Below are positions 42,854-50,117 of a stretch of 64,000 nucleotides of DNA, in pieces. The stretch spans positions 54,440 to 118,439 of the forward strand of contig NZ_JAYGIG010000116.1 of assembly GCF_034932105.1 (NCBI RefSeq), in the 5' to 3' direction. The notes under the pieces are model-generated. The model was not told where the DNA came from and did not search any database. It worked only from the letters and a program-made list of their open reading frames with translations. The position numbers and the translations under genes are program-made. Source of the stretch: Leptothoe sp034932105. Lineage in GTDB: Bacteria; Cyanobacteriota; Cyanobacteriia; Phormidesmidales; Phormidesmidaceae. The stretch's first letter is position 1. Every line of letters begins with the position of its first letter.

Positions 42854-43348
42854 CTAGGACAAGGAGTTGATTACATAGTCAACAAGAGCGTTGTACTCAG
42901 TCAAAGCCTGAGAAGACATGTCGCGGGGAGCGCAACCACGGTTACGAGCAAAGCTAAGAGCAGCAACGTAAGGACCGGTAGGTAGGTTTAGAGCGCGATA
43001 AACTTCACGCTGACCAGCAATACCCCACTCATCCAAAGGACCAGTACCACCAACGATTAGGCTGTAGCTGATCAGACGCATGTAGTGCTTAACGTCACGT
43101 AGACACTTGGCTTTGAACGTGTCAGTGGAGTTAGCTTCACCAGCATTGTTCAAGTAAGGATACTTAGAGATACAAGCGTCATAAGCTTCTTTAGCAACGT
43201 TATCTAGGTTGCCGGAAAGCTTCTCAGCAGCTTCCATACGTGCAGCAGCACGCTGGAGACTACCTTGTACGGACTCTAGGTCGGAAGAGGAAGGAAAACG
43301 ACCAGCTGCATCAGCTGCAGCGATCACAGTGGTAACAACAGATTTCAT
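42854..43348 (-). CDS. cpeA: C-phycoerythrin alpha subunit, copy 2
   Basis: 164 residues, identical to copy 1 except Ala139 in place of Thr139, directly after the bilin-binding Cys138. Cys81 and Cys138 are intact. It is followed by the terminator and then cpeY-cpeZ, the classical cpeBAYZ order, so this copy is probably the ancestral locus. Confidence 0.97.
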   Translation of the reverse strand: MKSVVTTVIAAADAAGRFPSSSDLESVQGSLQRAAARMEAAEKLSGNLDNVAKEAYDACISKYPYLNNAGEANSTDTFKAKCLRDVKHYMRLISYSLIVGGTGPLDEWGIAGQREVYRALNLPTGPYVAALSFARNRGCAPRDMSSQALTEYNALVDYVINSLS

Positions 43349-43419
43349 TTCTTAATTTCTCCAGTAGTTAAATTGATCGTGAACAATTAGAGCAATCTCG
43401 CTTAGTTGTCAAACAATGA

Positions 43420-43974
43420 CTAACCTAGAGCAGAGATAACGCGATCAAAGTAGCTGCCAGCTTCAGCAACCAATGAAGCACAACGATCATCTACAACGGG
43501 AGTACCCATCTTACGTAGACGAGCGCCAGCGCGAGCTTCGCTGGGGCTGTCTTGAATGTGAGCAGTAGCTTGAGCCTTCATGATCTGTACGGCACGTACA
43601 GTGGAGGTCACAGGTACGCCTAGAGCAGCATAAGTCTCTTTTAGACCGTTCAAGCAACGATCATCCAGAACAGATGCATCACCAGCTAGTAGAGCGTAGC
43701 TAACATAACGTAGAACGATTTCGCCATCACGCAGGCAAGCAGCCATGCGACGGTTGGGGTAGCAGTTACCACCAGCTTGGATTAAGCCTTGGTTCTCGCA
43801 AATCATACCAGCGATGGCATCAGATACCATGCAGCTAGCGTTGGAAGCAATAGCGTTTACAGCATCTAGACGACGGTTACCGCCAGCAACAAATGCCTTC
43901 AGGGCAGATAGGTCAGCAACAGTTGCAGTACTGGCATCGGCGGCTACAACCGCTCTAGAAAAAGCGTCAAGCAT
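43420..43974 (-). CDS. cpeB: C-phycoerythrin beta subunit, copy 2
   Basis: 184 residues with Cys48, Cys59, Cys80 and Cys165 all present. Seven residues differ from copy 1, mostly in the first 31 positions (helices X-Y and early A). The start is ATG at 43974 with a GGAGAG site. The 200-nt leader separates it from cpeR and carries the conserved 40-nt element at 44071-44110. Confidence 0.97.
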   Translation of the reverse strand: MLDAFSRAVVAADASTATVADLSALKAFVAGGNRRLDAVNAIASNASCMVSDAIAGMICENQGLIQAGGNCYPNRRMAACLRDGEIVLRYVSYALLAGDASVLDDRCLNGLKETYAALGVPVTSTVRAVQIMKAQATAHIQDSPSEARAGARLRKMGTPVVDDRCASLVAEAGSYFDRVISALG

Positions 43975-44070
43975 TGAGAGCTCTCCTTGTTTTTTAAAAA
44001 CTTATATCTGGTGATCAGTCCGTTTCGTTTGGTTCAATCACCATACAAACAATAAATAATGGTGGTTACC

Positions 44071-44110
44071 AATGTCTCAATTAACAGGGAGAAAGCAACA
44101 TTCCGTTACA
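44071..44110 (-). promoter_or_regulatory. Conserved 40-nt element upstream of cpeB copy 2 (candidate CpeR-dependent site)
   Basis: On the minus strand it reads TGTAACGGAATGTTGCTTT, 13 nt, then GAGACATT. It begins 136 nt before the cpeB start codon, nearly the same distance as at copy 1 (140 nt), although the flanking DNA differs. Confidence 0.75.
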
Positions 44111-44174
44111 AAAGGCACAAAAGAGTTAAAATCCAGGAGTTCCCACCGGCCCATCTCAAGTAGAGCAACGAGGA

Positions 44175-44480
44175 TTAAACCCGCTCGTCAAAGCGAGTGT
44201 GAAAGCTACCGTACTTGATCCAATACTGTTGCAAATCGTGGTGGGGGGTATGCAAACTAGCCTTGACCCGGTACAAAACCACTCGTCGATGCTGACCGAT
44301 CCAAATCTTTTTGACCGGGTCGACACAAATCAAAGTGCCCCCTAACGCCTTAAGGCAGTCCTGAAACTTTTCTATGGTTGAGTATTCTACGGTTTCAAAA
44401 ATAAAAAAGTTACCCGAGCGAATCAAATGACGACTGCGGATCCAAGATTTCATTTTTTTTTGGGCTTGGGGAGGCAGCAT
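44175..44480 (-). CDS. cpeR: Phycoerythrin-operon activator CpeR
   Basis: About 101 residues beginning MLPPQAQKKMKSWIRSRHLIRSGNFFIFE and ending with HTPHHDLQQYWIKYGSFHTRF-type sequence, as in the CpeR family. In Fremyella, CpeR is needed for expression of cpeBA and pebAB in green light. The frame is open back to an ATG at 44609, but that would overlap cpeT by 80 nt, so the internal ATG at 44480 is preferred. No strong ribosome site is visible, so translational coupling to cpeT is possible. It sits directly upstream of cpeBA copy 2. Confidence 0.82.
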   Translation of the reverse strand: MLPPQAQKKMKSWIRSRHLIRSGNFFIFETVEYSTIEKFQDCLKALGGTLICVDPVKKIWIGQHRRVVLYRVKASLHTPHHDLQQYWIKYGSFHTRFDERV

Positions 44481-44529
44481 GGAAATTTGAACCGCTCTAG
44501 GGGCTATGTCAAGGTCTGCTTCAATCTCT

Positions 44530-45144
44530 TTAGATAGGTAATTCGTGAGCAAAGCTGGCGCGTTTACGGAACTGTAAAATTCCTTCCGTCGAACCCCACA
44601 CATGCTCATCGGTGTCGACGTCCATCCCCTGATCGATGCTCATCCAGGTGCTGTCGGTAATCTCCACATGGCTGGTGAGATAGGTGGTTTTGCCCTCCTT
44701 AGGAATAATGCAAGCTTTCCCCGGTTCTACACTGCCCACAAACATATCCCCCTGCCGCTTAAACACCATTGAACAGCCTTCACGACGCTCAATACAGTCA
44801 GGGGTGATGGTTTTTAGGATATCTGCATTATGGCCAGCCCCCGCATACAAGAGCCGGTCCTTGAGGCCATAATTTTCAATATAGATGAGCTCACCCTGGT
44901 CCACTAGTCGATGCACCCCCTGTCGATAGGGGCTCCATAGATCATAATCCTGGGTTTGTTCAGAATAGAGACCCACCCCTGAAAAAAAGTCATAGGGTAG
45001 GGGGCGAAAGAAAATGCGAATATGGGCAAATTTAGTGGGTTGATCAAATGCTTGTTGTTGGTTACTAAAATCCCCGGACATCCAACGGGCAAGGGTTATA
45101 AAATCCTGAGAGTAAGTGACGTCAGCATTGCTAGAAAGCAGCAT
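44530..45144 (-). CDS. cpeT: Phycoerythrobilin lyase CpeT (CpcT/CpeT family)
   Basis: 204 residues, normal length. It begins DVTYSQDFITLARWMSGDFSNQQQAF and contains the family blocks FAHIRIFFRPLPYDFFSGVGLYSEQ (~45-68), REGCSMVFKRQGDMFVGSVEPGKAC (~120-145) and a C-terminal DEHVWGSTEGILQFRK. CpcT/CpeT lyases attach bilin to the Cys at position ~153/165 of beta subunits; Cys165 is present in both CpeB copies. cpeR follows. A 42-bp palindrome lies about 60 nt upstream of the start codon. Confidence 0.92.
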   Translation of the reverse strand: MLLSSNADVTYSQDFITLARWMSGDFSNQQQAFDQPTKFAHIRIFFRPLPYDFFSGVGLYSEQTQDYDLWSPYRQGVHRLVDQGELIYIENYGLKDRLLYAGAGHNADILKTITPDCIERREGCSMVFKRQGDMFVGSVEPGKACIIPKEGKTTYLTSHVEITDSTWMSIDQGMDVDTDEHVWGSTEGILQFRKRASFAHELPI

Positions 45145-45204
45145 TTCTTAACAAATTTTAAATTTTCCAGAGGGACTCTATTTAGAAAACTGGCAACGAC
45201 ATTT

Positions 45205-45246
45205 TTGGATAGGTGGCAGATGCGATCGCATCTGCCACCTATCCAA
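45205..45246. promoter_or_regulatory. 42-bp perfect palindrome upstream of cpeT with a HIP1 core
   Basis: A perfect dyad with arms of 21 bp and no loop, centred on TGCGATCGCA. The left arm starts TTGGATAGGTGGCAG. It ends about 60 nt before the cpeT start on the minus strand. No T-run follows on the minus strand, so it is not an ordinary terminator for that direction. Confidence 0.7.
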
Positions 45247-45422
45247 CCATCCATTTATAGCCATTTCTCTGTTTAAGTGTACGCAGGCAATGGATAAAAG
45301 CGCTAGTTGAAAAGCCTGATCGCCCAACGGATTATCAATATTCGATGACTCAGTTACGAGTGCCGGTTAACAACGTCAGGGACCCAGTAATGCAGCAACC
45401 CATAAAAAGCAATAGCCCAGCA
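45247..45422. other. Intergenic region upstream of cpeT
   Basis: This is part of the 435-nt gap between cpeT and the CpcD-like gene. Apart from the palindrome and terminator listed separately, I see no gene. Confidence 0.5.
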
Positions 45423-45454
45423 CTAAAAAAGCCAGGACGTCCTGGCTTTTTTAG
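45423..45454. terminator. Palindromic terminator between the CpcD-like gene and cpeT
   Basis: CTAAAAAAGCCAGGAC followed directly by its exact complement, with A6/T6 runs on both sides of the GC-rich stem. It is a strong terminator in both directions and separates cpeT-cpeR from the cpeC-cpeS transcript. Confidence 0.88.
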
Positions 45455-45579
45455 CAGTTTTTAGCAATATTGATAGCGATGCATTGAGGCTGAAACGATG
45501 GTCACACCGTTATTCTTAACAGCCCTTCTTCAGAGTATTCAAGTGGGCAGGTAAACCCCACCCAAGCATCAGCCCCAGA

Positions 45580-45957
45580 CTACTTGCGAGAACGGCGACC
45601 TTTGCGGCTCCCCCCGTGGGACTTCGTCTTTTTCTGATGGGATGCCTTTTTGTCAGGCACGACAGCCTTAACTTCCTGATTAGACTCGATAGATTTAACC
45701 TGTAGAACGGGAGGCTTCTGGTCTAAAGACGGCTGGACCACTCCTAAAGATTGAGCGCCGAGCACCTCCACATTCACCACCTTGCCACCTTGGCAAGAAA
45801 TATTGTGCATCGCTGTCGACATCTGGCTCAACGGCACTTTAATCTGGTAATTACTCACCCTGGATGTTGCCTGGTTGATGACCCCAGCCACATCAATGGC
45901 AACATAGCGTGCACCATAATTACCCACGACGGAGCAACCAGTCGTCATTCCTACCAT
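45580..45957 (-). CDS. Stand-alone CpcD-like linker domain with Lys/Arg-rich tail
   Basis: About 125 residues. Residues ~5-67 resemble the CpcD domain (pfam01383), with YQIKVPLSQMSTAMHNISCQGGKVVNVEV aligning to the VPYNRMSEEMQRIHRLGGKIVKIE part of rod-capping linkers. The tail (~68-125) is low-complexity and ends in a strongly basic cluster (KKASHQKKTKSHGG, then RKGRRSRK). The ATG at 45957 has an AGGA site; a TTG at 45987 would add ten residues. It sits in the linker operon between cpeS and cpeT. It may cap phycoerythrin rods or tether them through the cationic tail. No named homologue is known to me. Confidence 0.65.
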   Translation of the reverse strand: MVGMTTGCSVVGNYGARYVAIDVAGVINQATSRVSNYQIKVPLSQMSTAMHNISCQGGKVVNVEVLGAQSLGVVQPSLDQKPPVLQVKSIESNQEVKAVVPDKKASHQKKTKSHGGSRKGRRSRK

Positions 45958-46123
45958 AGGACTGTCCTCTTGCGAAACTGCATCCAAGGATAGCGCTAAT
46001 TTTTAAAACTGCAACAACGTCTGTTTTAAAGGACGACCATCCAGAGGATAAGGGTTCTAAACCCAGTCCAGGTTGAGAACCCTAGTTCTGGCCCACCCTA
46101 CGGGAAGCAAGCTACACCTCCAG

Positions 46124-46165
46124 CCCTCCCCCGGAGGGCGTTCGCGAAGCGTCTCCCGAGGAGAC
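46124..46165. repeat. Dispersed palindromic repeat
   Basis: CCCTCC...GGAGGG, TTCGCGAA and GTCTCC-CGAG-GAGAC in tandem form a composite hairpin. It has the look of the small repeats common in cyanobacterial intergenic DNA (the GCGTTCGCGAAGCGTCTC type). A purine-rich GAGGGATTTAGGG direct repeat follows at 46204-46242. Together they fill the gap 45958-46311, in which I see no gene. Confidence 0.7.
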
Positions 46166-46311
46166 AGGAACCAAGAAAAGCATCAAAGTCCCTCTCCCCT
46201 CGGGAGGGATTTAGGGAGAGAGAGAGGGAGAGGGATTTAGGGTGAAGGAAACTCCAGGTTTCGAGTTAGATAAGGTTTTTAACATTTACATAAAGTTTCT
46301 TTACAGAGCCC

Positions 46312-46839
46312 CTAGGCAACTACACCCCGCCGAACCTCAGACGAAAAACTAGCCGTTGTCACGCCCTTACCACTGCTGGTTTTAATCAAAGACACTCGAA
46401 ACCGTAAGTTAGGCGTAGCAAACCAAATTTTTTCCTCCGCCGCCGCGCGATCATAGGCGGTAGTCAAAATAAAGGTGCCATCCTCCGTCAGTTTATAGGT
46501 TCCCGCAGATTCCATTGTTTCGGCGTACCCTTTCTCCCTCAAGAGCTTTCCCGTTGTCGCACTATCGGGTACAGGTACCAAAATCGTAGACCCTTCAATG
46601 ACTTGATCCTCATCCCAATCAGACTCGCCCTCCCAGCTCATCTTAAATGGACTCACAATCGTCTCAGGAGAAACCCCATAGAGCTTACACAGCGCTAACA
46701 CTCCAGGGGCATCCGCCCCAATGGCTTCGATGTTAATCGTCGAACGGACTTCTTCAAAGTGCCCAAAGGCTAGATGATGGGCACTACGTTGAGATCGCCA
46801 TTCTCCCAGGGATTGTTCAACAAAGGTTTCAATATCCAT
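46312..46839 (-). CDS. cpeS: Phycoerythrobilin lyase CpeS (CpcS/CpeS family)
   Basis: 175 residues with the S-type lyase lipocalin-like fold. It starts MDIETFVEQSLGEWRSQRSAHHLAF; the middle has FKMSWEGESDWDED and the C-terminus KIWFATPNLRFRVSLIKTS. Fremyella CpeS attaches phycoerythrobilin to CpeB Cys80. Its place between the cpeE genes and cpeT matches the cpeCDESTR order. The start is ATG at 46839. Confidence 0.9.
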   Translation of the reverse strand: MDIETFVEQSLGEWRSQRSAHHLAFGHFEEVRSTINIEAIGADAPGVLALCKLYGVSPETIVSPFKMSWEGESDWDEDQVIEGSTILVPVPDSATTGKLLREKGYAETMESAGTYKLTEDGTFILTTAYDRAAAEEKIWFATPNLRFRVSLIKTSSGKGVTTASFSSEVRRGVVA

Positions 46840-47155
46840 TTAGCAAAAACGAGGCTTTAATCAGTTTAATTTTGCACCGATTTATAATTTTATCTCTTAA
46901 AACAGATCTTGATCGGAAATCCTGCCATACCAAGGGGCCGAACAAGGTACAAAACAAAATACCTAAGGGCAAAAAGCAGCTAAATGTCTGCAGCAGTTTA
47001 CGACCACTGGCCAAACCATCACACCCTTAACAGAAAACCTCCAGAAATCAGGGGTGCTTGGACAACATCCCATGATTCTGAAGGCTTTAAAGTATCGTTA
47101 ACCAACCCCGTTGTCAGCCTAAATCATAGGCATGGCAACAAAATATGGAAGAAGT
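46840..47155. other. Intergenic region between the second cpeE gene and cpeS
   Basis: It contains only a minus-strand 61-codon frame with no family likeness (46829-47014). No regulatory structure stands out. Confidence 0.45.
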
Positions 47156-47911
47156 TTATGCTTCTGAAATGCTGACGATTTTTGCACCAGAACGCTGCAT
47201 AGTTTGAATCCGCTTAGATAGCTGGCTAAAGCCCACTTCTACGCTGTAGTTACTCTTAGTAACCCGAGAGCCAAAGTTAGCCTTGGTCGCTACAATGCGG
47301 AAACGCTTGCCAGTGTTGTTGTAAGCGCCTGAAGCAGTAGCCGGAGACTTGATTTTGGTGCCTAAGTTACCCGCAACATCACTGATCAGCTTGGCAGATT
47401 TGCCAGTATCGTTAGCCGCATAGCCACGATCCAAGGCAAACAGACGATTAAACGCAACATTCTTAATACCTGTCTGGGTGGCAGCACCGCAGGCATAGGG
47501 AACAACGTTCTCACCAAACGCCGCTAGATACTCATCACTCTCCAGGTAAGAATCAATCTCAGCGTCGTAGCCCTGGGTATTGTAAGTCTGCACATGGGCA
47601 GAAATTTCCGTTTGATCCTGGGGAGCACGGCCTAGCAAATGCTTAAAGTTCAGCTCAATAAAGCGATAGGGAGAGGAATTATCAAAAAAGCGCGCCTTAT
47701 AAAAGTCCGATGTAGCCACCGCCCGCACAAAGCCACGCACGGTAATTTCACCGTTTCTTAACATGGACTCAGCACTGGTTAGGGACTGACTCTCTAGCAC
47801 ATGGGCATTGCCTAAAACCTGCCTATAGACTGCCCGAATGACGACTTGCAAATCTTCTTCGGACGCATTGGGGCGTAATTCAACCGCTGAATCGTTGATC
47901 CACAGTGACAT
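47156..47911 (-). CDS. Phycoerythrin rod linker, second CpeE-like copy
   Basis: 251 residues: a REP domain (~15-170; VIRAVYRQVLGNAHVLESQSLTSAES, ELNFKHLLGRAPQDQTEI) followed by a CpcD-type domain (~195-251; KRFRIVATKANFGSRVTKS, FSQLSKRIQTMQRSGAKIVSI). It closely resembles the neighbouring cpeE product, so it arose by tandem duplication. It would extend phycoerythrin rods by one more hexamer. The ATG at 47911 has a GGAGAA site. It is 120 nt downstream of cpeE with a hairpin in between. Confidence 0.88.
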   Translation of the reverse strand: MSLWINDSAVELRPNASEEDLQVVIRAVYRQVLGNAHVLESQSLTSAESMLRNGEITVRGFVRAVATSDFYKARFFDNSSPYRFIELNFKHLLGRAPQDQTEISAHVQTYNTQGYDAEIDSYLESDEYLAAFGENVVPYACGAATQTGIKNVAFNRLFALDRGYAANDTGKSAKLISDVAGNLGTKIKSPATASGAYNNTGKRFRIVATKANFGSRVTKSNYSVEVGFSQLSKRIQTMQRSGAKIVSISEA

Positions 47912-47986
47912 ATCCGTTTCTCCTAAACAATAGTGATGATTGATTGACTAGTGACGTTAAAAACCATGGCAACTTAAACAACACAA

Positions 47987-48015
47987 CTCCAGCAGAGAGA
48001 ATTTCTCTGCTGGAG
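47987..48015 (-). terminator. Hairpin between cpeE and its paralogue
   Basis: A 12-bp perfect stem (CTCCAGCAGAGA / TCTCTGCTGGAG) with a 5-nt loop and no T-run, just after the cpeE stop. It is more likely an mRNA-stability or attenuation stem. Confidence 0.6.
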
Positions 48016-48031
48016 AAAGCCAGGCCTAAAC

Positions 48032-48793
48032 CTAATTTGTTTCGGAAACGCTCAAAATCTTCCCGCCAGATTTCAGAATAGACTGAATGCGCTGGGTCAT
48101 CTGGCTATAGGAAACAACGTACTCCTGCTTGCTCATGCGGCCAATGGCAGCAGCGGCAGTGGAAGTAGTAGCCGTAATCCGGAACCGCTTATTGGTACTG
48201 GTACGCCCCGTGCCAGCTTGGGGTTTGGCAATTTTAGTAGACAAGTTACTGCCCAAATCACTGATCAATTTGGCTTTGTTGCTACTATCACTCGTGGCAT
48301 CACCCCGAACAATGGCAAATGTACGGTTAAAGCCAACATTCTTGATACCTGTCTGGGTCTCGGCTCCCCGGACAAAGGGGACGCGATTTTCGCCGAAGTT
48401 AGCGATGTACTCATCGCTATCAACGTAGGCGTTAATCTCGGCTATGTAGCCAGATTCGTTGTAACGGGTAACATGATCAGCAATTTCAGTCTGATCCTGA
48501 GGCGCACGACCTAAAAGGTGTTTGAAATTTAGCTCAATAAAACGGTAGGCTGATGAACTCTCAAAAAAGAGGGAGCGATATAGCTCTGACTGGGCTACTG
48601 CCCGGACGAATCCTCTAACTGTGATATCGCCATCACGCAGCAGGGACTCAGCGCTCGTTAAACGCTGACTCTCCATTACATGCTGGTTGCCTAAAACTTG
48701 CTTATATACAGCACGAATAACCGTTTGTAGGTCATCCTCGCTTGCATTGGGGCGAAGTTCAACGGGCACAGCATTGGTCACCCAAAGTGCCAT
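48032..48793 (-). CDS. cpeE: Phycoerythrin rod linker CpeE
   Basis: About 253 residues, REP domain plus C-terminal CpcD domain. The N-terminus (MALWVTNAVPVELRPNASEDDLQ) and the TQTGIKNVGFNRTFAIVRG segment match CpeE. The ATG at 48793 is preceded by a good GGAGG; a longer frame to 48868 lacks one. It connects phycoerythrin hexamers in the outer rod. It is part of the cpeC-D-E series, in the usual order. Confidence 0.9.
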   Translation of the reverse strand: MALWVTNAVPVELRPNASEDDLQTVIRAVYKQVLGNQHVMESQRLTSAESLLRDGDITVRGFVRAVAQSELYRSLFFESSSAYRFIELNFKHLLGRAPQDQTEIADHVTRYNESGYIAEINAYVDSDEYIANFGENRVPFVRGAETQTGIKNVGFNRTFAIVRGDATSDSSNKAKLISDLGSNLSTKIAKPQAGTGRTSTNKRFRITATTSTAAAAIGRMSKQEYVVSYSQMTQRIQSILKSGGKILSVSETN

Positions 48794-49259
48794 GGAACAA
48801 TCCTCCGAAATTAATTTGAGTTTGCTAAAGGGCTTACCGCTAGAGCTAATGGAGTCAACAGCGCCCATCAGATAACGGATAGCGGGCTAACTTAAGTCTC
48901 AAAATATCAGCATTAGGTGCTTGAAAACGGCATTTTCCTGTGATAAACACCTGTTTAATTAGGACTGGTTGATGAGCCCTACCGCCTCTAAAACTGACAC
49001 TTGATAAAAGCGCCCTATATTACACAGATATCGGATTTCGAGGGTCAAATGAGAACAACTTTACTTTTCTTAATGCTTTTAACATCACGTTTATTGACGG
49101 AACGTGATGAGAATGACAGAGCGGTAGCAGATATGCTGATATGAGATCGCAAAGGTGCGAATAGATCAATCTACAATTCCAATACTTACCGAGAAAGTAA
49201 AGACAGTAAAAAACTACCTTGGCAGCAAGGTAGTTTTTTAGCAATTACATCAAAAGAGA
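48794..49259. other. Intergenic region between cpeD and cpeE
   Basis: 466 nt without a convincing gene. Near its cpeD end it holds a terminator-like hairpin (listed separately). The rest probably carries a promoter or processing site for the cpeE transcript. Confidence 0.5.
49208..49239 (-). terminator. Terminator-like hairpin after cpeD
   Basis: The stem is AAAAAACTACCTT / AAGGTAGTTTTTT with a 6-nt loop, 20 nt past the cpeD stop. The A-run/T-run arms make it a plausible partial terminator. Confidence 0.75.
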
Positions 49260-50000
49260 TTAAACAATCTCAGTAATGCTGACAATCTTTGCACCGGTAC
49301 GGTGAATACGCTGAATCTGGGGCGTCATCTTATCAGCGGATACGATGTACTCGTTCATGCTGACGCGACGTGGGGCATCAAACTTAGCAGCGGTGGTCTT
49401 AATCTTGAAGCGCTTAGTTGTGCCAGAATTCAAGTTAGTCGCTGCCCGCTTCACCTTATTACCTTTCTCACCACCAGCTACCTGGGCGACGAGTTGGGCA
49501 GATTTCACAGCACTGCTCACCTGGGCAGGGCCACGGTCAATAGCAAAGATCCGGTTGTAGCTCACCTGGGACTGACCTACCTGGGTCAAACTGGCACTGT
49601 AGTAAGGCACCAAATTCTCACCAAAGGTAGCTTGATACTCATCGCTGTCGATATAGGAATCGATTTCAGCATCGTACCCTTCTTCCACACAGCGGCGAAT
49701 GTGCTCGGAAACCTCAGCCTGGCTTTCAGGAGCACGGCCCAAAAAGTGCATGAAGTTTAGCTCTACAAAGCGGTAAGGAGCGCACTTCGCGAAGTAGCGG
49801 CTGCGGTAAAACTCAGATTTACCAACAGCGCGAACAAAATCACGTACAGAAATGCTGCCATCACAGAACTGGGATTCAGCCGTGACGAGACGCTCACTTT
49901 CCATTACGTGGGGGTTACCCAAAACGTGGCGATATACAGCACGGATAATAGCTTGCTTATCTTCGCTGCTGCTAACGGGCCACAACTCAAACGTTGTCAT
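49260..50000 (-). CDS. cpeD: Phycoerythrin rod linker CpeD
   Basis: About 246 residues, REP (~10-170) plus CpcD domain (~190-246; RRVSMNEYIVSADKMTPQIQRIHRTGAKIVSITEI). The start MTTFELWPVSSSEDKQ and the VSYNRIFAIDRGPAQVSSAVKSAQLV segment match CpeD. The ATG at 50000 follows AGGAG at a good distance; a longer start at 50054 is less likely. It lies 117 nt behind cpeC. Confidence 0.92.
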   Translation of the reverse strand: MTTFELWPVSSSEDKQAIIRAVYRHVLGNPHVMESERLVTAESQFCDGSISVRDFVRAVGKSEFYRSRYFAKCAPYRFVELNFMHFLGRAPESQAEVSEHIRRCVEEGYDAEIDSYIDSDEYQATFGENLVPYYSASLTQVGQSQVSYNRIFAIDRGPAQVSSAVKSAQLVAQVAGGEKGNKVKRAATNLNSGTTKRFKIKTTAAKFDAPRRVSMNEYIVSADKMTPQIQRIHRTGAKIVSITEIV

Positions 50001-50117
50001 TGGAAATCTCCTACTGTTTTTATCTAAAACGTTCTCAACAAACAGCTCATTCAAAACCGGGTCTAAAAAACTAGGTGGTCCGTAATCTAAACCCAGTTAG
50101 GTCTAGTATCGACTTTT

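Larger units (their letters stand above)
42762..43990 (-). repeat. cpeBA duplication, copy 2 (about 1.2 kb)
   Basis: Counterpart of 38482-39708. The left boundary falls in the cpeY-cpeA spacer right after the terminator; the right boundary is at the ribosome-binding region of cpeB. Sequence beyond both ends is unrelated, except for the shared 40-nt upstream element. Confidence 0.92.

Noticed and set aside
46100..46260. CRISPR-like repetition
   Set aside because: The repeats are palindromic and purine-rich with no regular spacer. They look like ordinary dispersed intergenic repeats. No CRISPR array was seen anywhere in the window.
46829..47014. 61-codon frame upstream of cpeS
   Set aside because: It overlaps the cpeS start, has no recognisable domain and no ribosome site.
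49020..49244. 74-codon frame between cpeD and cpeE
   Set aside because: It overlaps the terminator hairpin, has no ribosome site and has a composition unlike its neighbours.
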